Assembly: GCA_024636105.1 (NCBI GenBank)
Contig: JAGXHO010000058.1
Location: 1 to 24,518 of the forward strand
Origin: Trueperaceae bacterium
GTDB lineage: Bacteria; Deinococcota; Deinococci; Deinococcales; Trueperaceae
Length of the DNA: 24,518 bases
Reading direction: 5' to 3'
Shown: positions 1-6,323 of the stretch, piece by piece
Layout of the letters: every line of letters starts with the position of its first letter
Numbering within the stretch: the first letter of the stretch is position 1
The notes under the pieces: model-generated
The model's input: only the letters and a program-made list of their open reading frames with translations
What the model was told of the DNA's origin: nothing
Database searches by the model: none
Translations under genes and position numbers: made by a program

Positions 1-377
1 AACAGCCGGTCGACGCTCGGCTTCGGCCCGACGCCACCCTGCGGGGGGCTCAGCTCGATCCGCCCATCGCGGTACACGATGTCGCGGTCCGGCGGGGTCA
101 CGTAGACCACGCCACGTGCAAGCAGGACGCCGTGTTCGGCTTCGACGACCGCCAGCGGGCTCCCTTTCGCGAGCAACTCGACGAGCGAACTCGCGTGCAC
201 GGGCGAGAGATGCTGCGCGACCACGATCGCGGCGTCGAGGTCCGGGGTGAGACCGGCGAGGAACCGACGCAGGGCGTCGAGGCCACCCGCAGAAGCGCCG
301 ACGGCGACCACGGCCTTGGGCGTCGAGCCGTTTGGATCGACCTTGCGCGCCATGGGCACCGAGCGCGGGTTGGGCAT
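1..377 (-). CDS. CheB-type methylesterase domain protein (N-terminal part, cut by window edge)
   Basis: Reading leftwards from ATG 377, 125 residues are present before the window ends. The motif GASAGG (nucleophile serine of CheB methylesterases), then AQHLSP (active-site histidine) and TPPDRD...GPKPSVDRL follow the CheB catalytic domain in order; the catalytic aspartate would lie beyond the edge. CheB hydrolyses glutamyl methyl esters on chemoreceptors. There is no response-regulator receiver domain before the catalytic domain, so this is either a stand-alone esterase domain or the start of a CheB-CheR-PAS hybrid kinase; the sequence cannot tell which. Start 377 has a weak GAGAG upstream; ATG 353 is an in-frame alternative without one. 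Only 13 bases separate it from the stop of the radical SAM gene, so the two are probably cotranscribed. Domain identity is fairly sure, cellular role is not. Confidence 0.8.
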   Translation of the reverse strand, partial: MPNPRSVPMARKVDPNGSTPKAVVAVGASAGGLDALRRFLAGLTPDLDAAIVVAQHLSPVHASSLVELLAKGSPLAVVEAEHGVLLARGVVYVTPPDRDIVYRDGRIELSPPQGGVGPKPSVDRL

Positions 378-390
378 TGCGCTCTCGAGT

Positions 391-2559
391 CTATCGCGCG
401 CCGCGACCAGAACTCCGCTCAGTGCTGTCCTCGAAGAGCGCGCCTTGTACAGCGCGCCCCGGTACCCGGAAGTGCTCGACCGCCAGCGGTGGCCAGCTCC
501 GATCCAGACCGGTGCGGCGCCGGTGGACGTCGAACAGCTGGGCGAGCTGCCGCGCGTAGACCCCGTCGCCGCGGTGCCGGTGCCCGAAGCGGGCGTCCGA
601 GAGCGCGCCGCCGCGGGTCTCGCGCACCCGGGCGAGGATGCGGTCGGCGCGCAGCGGCGCGTGCGCGTGCACCCAATCGACGAAGATCGGCTCGACCGCC
701 CCGGGCAGCCGCAGCAGCGTCCAGGCCGCGCCCTGGGCGCCGTGGTCGGCGGCCGCCGCGAGGATGGCGGGCACCTCGCGGTCGTTGAGCCCGGGGATCA
801 CCGGAGCGACGTTGACCCCGACGGGCACCCCGGCGTCGGTGAGGGTGCGGATCGCCTCGAGCCGCGCGCGGGCGGTGCTGGTGCGCGGTTCGAGCTTCCG
901 GCGCAGGTCCTCGTCGAGCGTGGTGATCGAGACGGCCACGCGCACCGCGCCCCACCGCGCCAGCTCGGCGAGGAGGTCGAGGTCGCGCACCACCAGCGCG
1001 TTCTTGGTGATCAGCCCCACCGGGTGGCGGTGCGCCGCGAGCACCTCGAGGCAGCCGCGCGTGATGCCGAGGAGGCGCTCGACCGGCTGGTAGGGGTCGG
1101 TGACCCCCGAGAGCGCGATGTGGCGCGGCCGCCACGACGGCTTGCGGAGCTCGGCCGCCAGCAGGGCCGGCGCGTCGGGTTTGGCGAAGATCCGGCGCTC
1201 GAAATCGAGGCCGGCGGAGAGGCCGAGGTACTCGTGGGTGGGGCGGGCGTAGCAGTTGTGGCTGACGATCCCCTCGGCGATGAAGTCGCCGGTACCGGTC
1301 GTGAGGTCGATCATGTCGATCTCGTTCCCGAGGTCGATGATGCGCGCCACTCGAATGGGAGGTCCGGCTCGCTTCAGAGCCGCGCCACCGAAGCGACGCT
1401 TCCGAGCGACGGCCGGTCGAACCGAATCGAACATCCGAAGCGTCGTCGGCAACCCACCCGTCAAGCGGACAACGACCCCGGGAAGGCGCGTACTCGATCG
1501 CGGCTTCTCGACCACGTACGTGAGCTCCAATCGCTCAAGAGCGCGCCTGAGCACCTCCACGAGGGTCGAATCGGTGTTGAAGAATCGCACGGTCGCGCCA
1601 TCGGTGCCTCCTTCGGCATCGAAGAAGCCCGCTACGAAACCGCGTGACCAAGCCGTCGGAGGCGCATCCGGAACCTCGATCAATTCCCGGACGCGCGCTA
1701 CTGAAGCGGCAGCCCGCGTGCCGATGGCTTCCACAGGCGCACGCAGTGCGGAGCCTCTCTGGAACAGCCATCTCGTCGTTGGAACGCCGAAGCCCTCGAG
1801 GTACCTCGTTGCTCGGTCGAGGGCTTCGAGGTCGACCATGGCGAGTCGGAAGACGTGCTGGGTCTCGGACGTGCGCCGCCTGCCTCCATACTCGTAGACG
1901 CCGAGCGTGCCGTCGCCGCGGACGATGCCCGTGAGGTACCCGAGCCGGTACGCCGGCCCCGTGTCGTCGAGCGGAACTCCAGCCAGGGACGCTCGCCCAC
2001 CGACCCCCATGAGCACGTCGCGGGGGGTCAAATGGGGACGACGGGCTGCCCCTTGCTGCGCGCCAATGACGTGTTTCCAGCCACGGTGCGTCAGGAACCG
2101 GTGATCCCCACTGGCGACGAGGACCGTGCCGTCGTCGAGCTCGACGCGGTAAGCCCGCCGTCGTGTGCGCCACACGTCGCGAACGTCGGTCGCGATCAGG
2201 TGGCGGTACCGCGGTCCGGGTGCGGTCCCCAGTATGCGATCGCCAATGGCGATCTCGTCGAGCCGGCGTGCCTGGCCGTCCGCCATGGTGATTCGAGTCT
2301 CTGGGCTCAGGCAGTACGAGCATCCATGCTCGCAACCTCGGTACGGGTTTAGGCTGACGTCGAACGGGATGTCGGGCGAGGTGTTGTGGCTAAGGACGCT
2401 GCGGCTCGCGTCCCGGAACACCCGCGTGCGCTCGGGGGCGCCCTCGCCGGTCGCCTCCTCGAAGTCGAGCTCGTCGCCGTCCCACGCCACCTCGCGCCCG
2501 GTGAAGCGCTGGACGGGATCGATCGCGGCGCCGCGGCCGCGGGGGGTGGGACGGGGCAT
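391..2559 (-). CDS. Radical SAM protein, PA0069/Rv2578c type, interrupted by an intein
   Basis: The 722-residue precursor consists of a 369-residue radical SAM enzyme plus a 353-residue intein. The N-extein ends in NPYRGCEHGCSY and the C-extein opens with CYARPTHEYLG, so splicing rebuilds the CxxxCxxC cluster motif (C76, C80 and the spliced Cys) that binds the 4Fe-4S cluster and S-adenosylmethionine. The remainder has SGVTDPYQPVE, LITKNA and VAPVIPGLND stretches typical of COG1533, often labelled SplB-like or DNA repair photolyase family. The true substrate of this subfamily is not established, and nothing here proves a repair role. The start at ATG 2559 is chosen because homology begins there and a TAAACT box sits 7 bases upstream with no ribosome binding site, suggesting a leaderless mRNA. 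The frame stays open further upstream, but that part is low-complexity and antisense to the LysE gene. The CheB-domain gene follows 13 bases downstream. Confidence 0.93.
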   Translation of the reverse strand: MPRPTPRGRGAAIDPVQRFTGREVAWDGDELDFEEATGEGAPERTRVFRDASRSVLSHNTSPDIPFDVSLNPYRGCEHGCSYCLSPETRITMADGQARRLDEIAIGDRILGTAPGPRYRHLIATDVRDVWRTRRRAYRVELDDGTVLVASGDHRFLTHRGWKHVIGAQQGAARRPHLTPRDVLMGVGGRASLAGVPLDDTGPAYRLGYLTGIVRGDGTLGVYEYGGRRRTSETQHVFRLAMVDLEALDRATRYLEGFGVPTTRWLFQRGSALRAPVEAIGTRAAASVARVRELIEVPDAPPTAWSRGFVAGFFDAEGGTDGATVRFFNTDSTLVEVLRRALERLELTYVVEKPRSSTRLPGVVVRLTGGLPTTLRMFDSVRPAVARKRRFGGAALKRAGPPIRVARIIDLGNEIDMIDLTTGTGDFIAEGIVSHNCYARPTHEYLGLSAGLDFERRIFAKPDAPALLAAELRKPSWRPRHIALSGVTDPYQPVERLLGITRGCLEVLAAHRHPVGLITKNALVVRDLDLLAELARWGAVRVAVSITTLDEDLRRKLEPRTSTARARLEAIRTLTDAGVPVGVNVAPVIPGLNDREVPAILAAAADHGAQGAAWTLLRLPGAVEPIFVDWVHAHAPLRADRILARVRETRGGALSDARFGHRHRGDGVYARQLAQLFDVHRRRTGLDRSWPPLAVEHFRVPGRAVQGALFEDSTERSSGRGAR
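1255..2313 (-). other. Intein with two-motif LAGLIDADG homing endonuclease (353 residues, precursor residues 83-435)
   Basis: All canonical blocks are visible. Block A is CLSPETRITMADG with Cys1. Block B is SGDHRFLTHRGW with the His at intein residue 71. The endonuclease motifs are YLTGIVRGDG (about 126-135, Asp134) and FVAGFFDAEG (about 226-235, Glu234). Block F is ARIIDLGNEIDMIDLTTGTGDF. Block G is GIVSHN followed by the +1 Cys of the C-extein. Every splicing residue is present (Cys1, His352, Asn353, Cys+1), as are both acidic endonuclease residues, so protein splicing and homing activity both look intact. Base composition is milder than in the host gene: by hand count the line 1381-1440 is 67% GC against 80% for the extein line 541-600. 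That fits horizontal arrival. Boundaries are exact to the codon because they follow from the splice chemistry. Confidence 0.95.
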
Positions 2560-2578
2560 ACCGCAAAGTTTACGGTAT
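2558..2578. promoter_or_regulatory. Near-perfect palindrome holding back-to-back -10 boxes of two divergent genes
   Basis: The outer arms ATACCG (2558-2563) and CGGTAT (2573-2578) match exactly, and the inner bases continue the symmetry (AAA/TTT), with only one mismatched pair besides the central base. On the minus strand TAAACT (2572-2567) lies 7 bases before the radical SAM ATG. On the plus strand TACGGT (2571-2576) lies 7 bases before ATG 2584 on the lysE side. A dimeric repressor bound here would block both promoters and the radical SAM start codon. The geometry is what I see; the regulator is unknown. Confidence 0.55.
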
Positions 2579-2664
2579 CGGCGATGCGCCGTGGGCGTAC
2601 CTCGCTGGTGGCCGCTGAGCCGTCCGCGACCGGTGGTCGGCGTGGCACACTGACGGCCACCGCG

Positions 2665-2685
2665 GCCGGGGGCGCGACCCCCGGC
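2665..2685 (+). other. Hairpin in the 5' leader of the LysE-family gene
   Basis: Perfect 8-base arms GCCGGGGG and CCCCCGGC flank a CGCGA loop and end 8 bases before the GAGG ribosome binding site of the LysE gene (2694-2697). It could modulate translation or mRNA stability. In DNA this GC-rich chance stems are frequent, and no riboswitch class is recognisable. Confidence 0.35.
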
Positions 2686-2703
2686 GCCGCGCCGAGGTGC
2701 CGC

Positions 2704-3339
2704 GTGCCCGACCCGTCGCAGTGGCTCGTCTTCCTGATCGCCGCGTTCGTGCTGCTCGTCACCCCGGGCCCGGCGGTGCTCTACGTGGTCACGCGCAGCC
2801 TCGATCAGGGGCGGCGCGCCGGGCTCGCGTCCGTGGCCGGGATCGGCCTCGGCACCCTCGGCCACGTCGCCGCCACCACGCTCGGGGTCTCGGCGGTGCT
2901 CGCTTCGTCGCCGGTGGCCTTCGGCGCCGTGAAGTGGGGAGGGGCGGCGTACCTCGTGTGGGTCGGCGTCCGCCGCATGCGCACGCCCGACCCCGACGGT
3001 CCGCGTGCGCCGCTCGTCCGGCACGGGCTCGGCACCGTCTTCCGGCAAGGCATCCTCGTGAACCTGCTCAACCCCAAGACGGCGCTCTTCTTCGTGGCGT
3101 TCCTTCCGCAGTTCGTGAACCCCGCGCACCCGGTCGCGCCCCAGATGCTTGCGCTGGGCCTGGCGTTCGCGGCCATGGGGACCACGTCCGACGCGGCCTT
3201 CGCGCTCCTCGCGGGCTCGGCTCGGCGCGCTCTGGTCGCCGGGCGCGGCCGGCGCGTGTTGGCGGTGCAGCGGTACCTGGTGGGCGGTGTGTTCGTGGCG
3301 CTCGGGGTGTCGGCGGCGTTGACGCGGGCGGGTGGCTGA
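2704..3339 (+). CDS. LysE/RhtB family amino-acid or metabolite exporter
   Basis: The protein has 211 residues, the usual family size of about 205-215. It is an inner-membrane protein with about six hydrophobic segments. Family signatures are visible: the first helix followed by TPGPAVLYVVTRSLDQGRRAG near the N-terminus and QGILVNLLNPKTALFFVAFLPQFV in the middle. Members export amino acids such as lysine, threonine, homoserine or leucine; the substrate here cannot be read from sequence. GTG 2704 is chosen because GAGGTG lies 6 bases upstream and homology begins there. The frame is open back to ATG 2584, which has its own -10-like box, but the added 40 residues are low-complexity. It converges with the STAND regulator gene, and a stem-loop lies between them. 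Confidence 0.9.
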   Translation: MPDPSQWLVFLIAAFVLLVTPGPAVLYVVTRSLDQGRRAGLASVAGIGLGTLGHVAATTLGVSAVLASSPVAFGAVKWGGAAYLVWVGVRRMRTPDPDGPRAPLVRHGLGTVFRQGILVNLLNPKTALFFVAFLPQFVNPAHPVAPQMLALGLAFAAMGTTSDAAFALLAGSARRALVAGRGRRVLAVQRYLVGGVFVALGVSAALTRAGG

Positions 3340-3344
3340 CCTGC

Positions 3345-3371
3345 CGCCCGCGCGTCGACGCCCGGCGGGCG
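3345..3371. terminator. Probable bidirectional stem-loop between convergent genes
   Basis: Arms CGCCCGC (3345-3351) and GCGGGCG (3365-3371) enclose a loop containing the palindrome GCGTCGACGC. The stem fills the 33-base gap between the LysE stop and the regulator stop. There is no T-run on either side, so termination strength is uncertain. Confidence 0.4.
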
Positions 3372-3372
3372 A

Positions 3373-6165
3373 TCAGCTGGAAGCGCGGGTCAGGTCGAGC
3401 GCCGCGTCGAGCGCCGTCTCGACCGGCCACCGCCGTCCAGCGGTCCAGGCCTCGGCGAAGCCCGGGCCGGCGGCCGCTCGGGCTCGATCGACCCAGGCCG
3501 CCTGCTGCGGCAGCATGAAGGGTTCGAGCGGGACGCGGATCGACTCGCGCTGCGCTTCGGCCGCCCCCCACAGGTGCGCCGCGTCGAGGGGCCGCTCGAG
3601 CGAGGTCGCGAGCTTGCCAGCCTGCTCGAGCGCCGTCGGCGCGCTGAACGTGATGCCGAGCTCGCGGAGCAGCTCGAGGCTCTCGCGAAGGTGGCGCCGC
3701 GCCTCGTCGCTGCAACCTTCCTCGATCGCGACCAGCGCGAGGCTGCCCAGCACGTTGGAGGTCATCTGCCGGTTCTCGAGCGCCCGTTCCAGCGCGAGGC
3801 TCTCTTCGTAGGCCGGACGTGCGCCCGCGGCGTCGCCCAGGTAGAAGGTGGCGTCGCCGAGGTTGTTCAGCAAGCGCGCGATCGCCGAGGCGTACCCGGT
3901 CCGACGAGCGATGGCGAGCCCGGAGGCGTAGTGCGCGCGCGCCTCGCTGTACCGGCCACGGTACACGGCGACGATCCCGAGGACGGAGAGGGCGTCCGCC
4001 TCGTCGTTCTCGGACCCGATTCGGCGCGCGATAGCGAGGCTGCGGGCCAGCAGCGCCTCCGGGGCGACGGTGTCGCCAGAGAGCACGAGGAGGAACGCGT
4101 GCCGCTGAAGCGAGCGCGCTCGGTCGGATTCGCTCTCGAGCGGGCCGGCGCGGTGGAGGAGCGCGTCGTACCAGCGCAGGGCCTCGGCCAGGTGGCCCCG
4201 TCGGATCCAGAACTGCGTCAGCACGACGGTGAGCTCGAGCAGCGTCGTGGCGTCGGGTTGCTCGGCGGCCCACGTGAGGGCACCGTGCAGGTTCGCGTGC
4301 TCCCGTTCGAGGACGTCCAGCCTCTCGCCGCCCGACCGGGTGTCGAAGTACGGCTGAGCGCCCTTCGCGACCCCGAGGGCCCAGGCGGCGTGGCGCGCCG
4401 ATGCCTCCGCCCGCTCGTCGGGCAGCTCCGCGAGCTTCTCCCACGTGTACTGGTGGACGAGTGGATGGCGCTCGTAGCGGTCGTCACCGGCAGGTACCAC
4501 CAGGGCTTGGGCGACCAGCGAGGCCAGTTCGGCCATCGTCGCGCCGGCGACGCTGGCCGCAGCCTCGCGCGTGAAGCCGCCACGGAACACGGCCAGGCGA
4601 CGCAGGCAGGCGCGGTCCTTGGGATGCAGACGCTGCCAGGAGTGCTCGAACACCACCCGCAGGCTCCGGTTTCGGTCGGGGGCGGAACGGGTCGTCGCCT
4701 GCAAGAAATCGAGGTCGGTCGCGATCTCGGCGGCGATCACCGCCACCGGCATCAACGCGACGTGGGCCGCGGCCAACTCGAGCGCCAGGGGGTTGCCGTT
4801 CGTCATGCGGCAGATCGCCACCACATGGGTCAAGTCCTCGGCCGTGACGCGATAGGACGGCTGCACGCGCTGCGCACGGACCTCGAAGAGCTCGATCGCG
4901 GGCCATTCGAGCGCCGCCTCGAGGTTCGGAATGTCCGTCGGGCCGGTCATCCCGTCGACGGGGTAGAGCCACTCTGCGTCGATGTCGAGGCGGTCGCGCG
5001 AGGTCGCCAGGACCCGCAGGCCCGGGCACGACGCGAGCAGGTGCGCCACGATCCGGGAAGCGTCCGGCAGGTGCTCGAGGTTGTCGAGCACCACCAGAGC
5101 GTGGTGCGTGCGAAGCGCTTGCGCCAGCGCCGGCAGGGCGTCGCGGTCGCCCACCGCGGCGATCCCAAGGTCGGCCGCGATGCGCTCGGGTACGGCCTCC
5201 GCAGCGGTCACGTCTTCCAGGCGCACGAAGAAGACGCCATCGCGGAAGTGGCCAGCGTCGAGCTGGTCCGCGGCGACCTGCAGCGCGAGGCGCGACTTGC
5301 CGATCCCTCCCGGACCGAGGAGCGTGACCAGGCGATGGTCGGGGCGCACGAGCAGCCGCGCGAGCTCCAGCCGGTCGTGCTCGCGGCCGATGAGGGGCGT
5401 CGCGGGCGCGCGCAGGTTGGTGTTGGTGGCGACTCCGTGGTCGTCCGAGGGCCGCAGGAGCCGCTCGCGCGCCTCGCGTCCCGACGTGGCAGGCCTCAGC
5501 CCCAGCGCGATCAAGTCCTTCGCGATCGCATCGGCCTTCGGGCTCTCGCCCGCGCGCAGGAGCGAGTGAAGGAGCTCTAGATCGACCGGTTCGAGCAGCG
5601 CCGTCCCAGCGACGTCCAGCACCAGTTCGGCCGAGACGACCGCGCGGTCCAGGTCGCGGGCAGCGCTGGCCGACTGGGCATCGCGCACCAAGGCGCGCTG
5701 CAGCCGCACCGCGACGTCGTCCCGGGTGGTGGCGATCCACTCCTCGAGCTCCTCGCCGATCCCGGGGACGACCAACCCGTCCAGGAAGGGTCCTCGGTAC
5801 TGTGCGACAGCCTCGTCGGTCCGGCCCACGCTCAGTGCTCGTGCAAGCACGGCGATGTCCGTCTCCAAGTACGTCGACAACCGCTGTCGTTCGACCGTCA
5901 CGCTAGCGGGCGCGACGGAGCGCAGCCGCGTGAGGGTGACCGAAAGGCGGTTGAGGCCGTCGGTGGCGCGTGGCCAGAAGAGCGTCGCCAACCTTCGGCG
6001 GGCCTGGGGACCCTCCAGCGCCAGGTAGACGAGCAGCAGCAGACCCTTGGCCTGGCCGCTCGGGACGTCCGCGTACTCGAGGCCGCCGAGCGTGCGCAGG
6101 AGCGCGGATCGGTCGGCGGCATCCGGATCGGGGACGCGTTCAGGGGCGGGGAGCACGGTCTTCAT
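3373..6165 (-). CDS. SARP-like STAND ATPase transcriptional regulator with BTAD and TPR region
   Basis: The protein has 930 residues. Residues about 25-95 form a winged-helix-like segment with LATLFWPRATDGLNRLSVTLTRLR, the usual lead into a bacterial transcriptional activation domain (about 95-225). A NB-ARC/STAND ATPase follows, with Walker A GPGGIGKS at 284-291, Walker B LVVLDNLEHL near 357-366 and the ATSRDRL sensor segment. The C-terminal third, about 600-900, is helical with repeated TPR-like units such as LNNLGDATFYLGDAAGARPAYEESLAL. Such proteins act as ATP-dependent signal-integrating regulators in the cytoplasm. The gene lies 158 bases from, and divergent to, the large protective-antigen-like lipoprotein gene, making that gene a candidate target; this is inference from position. 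The ATG 6165 start lacks a strong ribosome binding site. Confidence 0.88.
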   Translation of the reverse strand: MKTVLPAPERVPDPDAADRSALLRTLGGLEYADVPSGQAKGLLLLVYLALEGPQARRRLATLFWPRATDGLNRLSVTLTRLRSVAPASVTVERQRLSTYLETDIAVLARALSVGRTDEAVAQYRGPFLDGLVVPGIGEELEEWIATTRDDVAVRLQRALVRDAQSASAARDLDRAVVSAELVLDVAGTALLEPVDLELLHSLLRAGESPKADAIAKDLIALGLRPATSGREARERLLRPSDDHGVATNTNLRAPATPLIGREHDRLELARLLVRPDHRLVTLLGPGGIGKSRLALQVAADQLDAGHFRDGVFFVRLEDVTAAEAVPERIAADLGIAAVGDRDALPALAQALRTHHALVVLDNLEHLPDASRIVAHLLASCPGLRVLATSRDRLDIDAEWLYPVDGMTGPTDIPNLEAALEWPAIELFEVRAQRVQPSYRVTAEDLTHVVAICRMTNGNPLALELAAAHVALMPVAVIAAEIATDLDFLQATTRSAPDRNRSLRVVFEHSWQRLHPKDRACLRRLAVFRGGFTREAAASVAGATMAELASLVAQALVVPAGDDRYERHPLVHQYTWEKLAELPDERAEASARHAAWALGVAKGAQPYFDTRSGGERLDVLEREHANLHGALTWAAEQPDATTLLELTVVLTQFWIRRGHLAEALRWYDALLHRAGPLESESDRARSLQRHAFLLVLSGDTVAPEALLARSLAIARRIGSENDEADALSVLGIVAVYRGRYSEARAHYASGLAIARRTGYASAIARLLNNLGDATFYLGDAAGARPAYEESLALERALENRQMTSNVLGSLALVAIEEGCSDEARRHLRESLELLRELGITFSAPTALEQAGKLATSLERPLDAAHLWGAAEAQRESIRVPLEPFMLPQQAAWVDRARAAAGPGFAEAWTAGRRWPVETALDAALDLTRASS

Positions 6166-6323
6166 GGTGCGACCGCCATTGTCACACGGTCATGACGCGG
6201 CCGCGACAGGGAGAAGACAGGGGTCTCACGGCATGCTCATCGAAGCCTCGCTCGCCGAGGACATCGAGCGTGGTGCGCTCGGCGTTCCTCGGACCGCGCG
6301 CGCGAAATCGACGGAGGTTGCCG
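6166..6323. promoter_or_regulatory. Divergent intergenic region between STAND regulator and lipoprotein genes
   Basis: This 158-base gap must hold the promoters of both genes. I see an exact 8-base palindrome GTCATGAC at 6189-6196 and a strong ribosome binding site GGAGG at 6313-6317, six bases before the lipoprotein ATG. No clear -35/-10 pair for the lipoprotein gene is visible. With its Shine-Dalgarno sequence, this gene differs from the leaderless genes elsewhere in the window. Confidence 0.35.

Noticed and set aside
391..2559. Calling the radical SAM protein a spore photoproduct lyase or proven DNA repair enzyme
   Set aside because: The family name derives from distant similarity. The sequence shows only the cluster motif and barrel, and nothing specific to spore photoproduct repair.
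2584..2703. Longer start for the LysE gene at ATG 2584
   Set aside because: It has a TACGGT box 7 bases upstream, but the 40 extra residues are Gly/Ala/Thr-rich and unlike the family. GTG 2704 has a proper ribosome binding site and begins at the first membrane helix.
2560..3129. N-terminal extension of the radical SAM frame beyond ATG 2559
   Set aside because: The added 190 residues are low-complexity and antisense to the LysE gene. Homology and the -10 box point to 2559.
3574..5580. Open frame of 668 codons on the plus strand inside the STAND regulator
   Set aside because: It is Arg/Gly/Val-rich and has no motif. The minus strand carries Walker motifs and TPR repeats, so this is the GC-rich antisense shadow.
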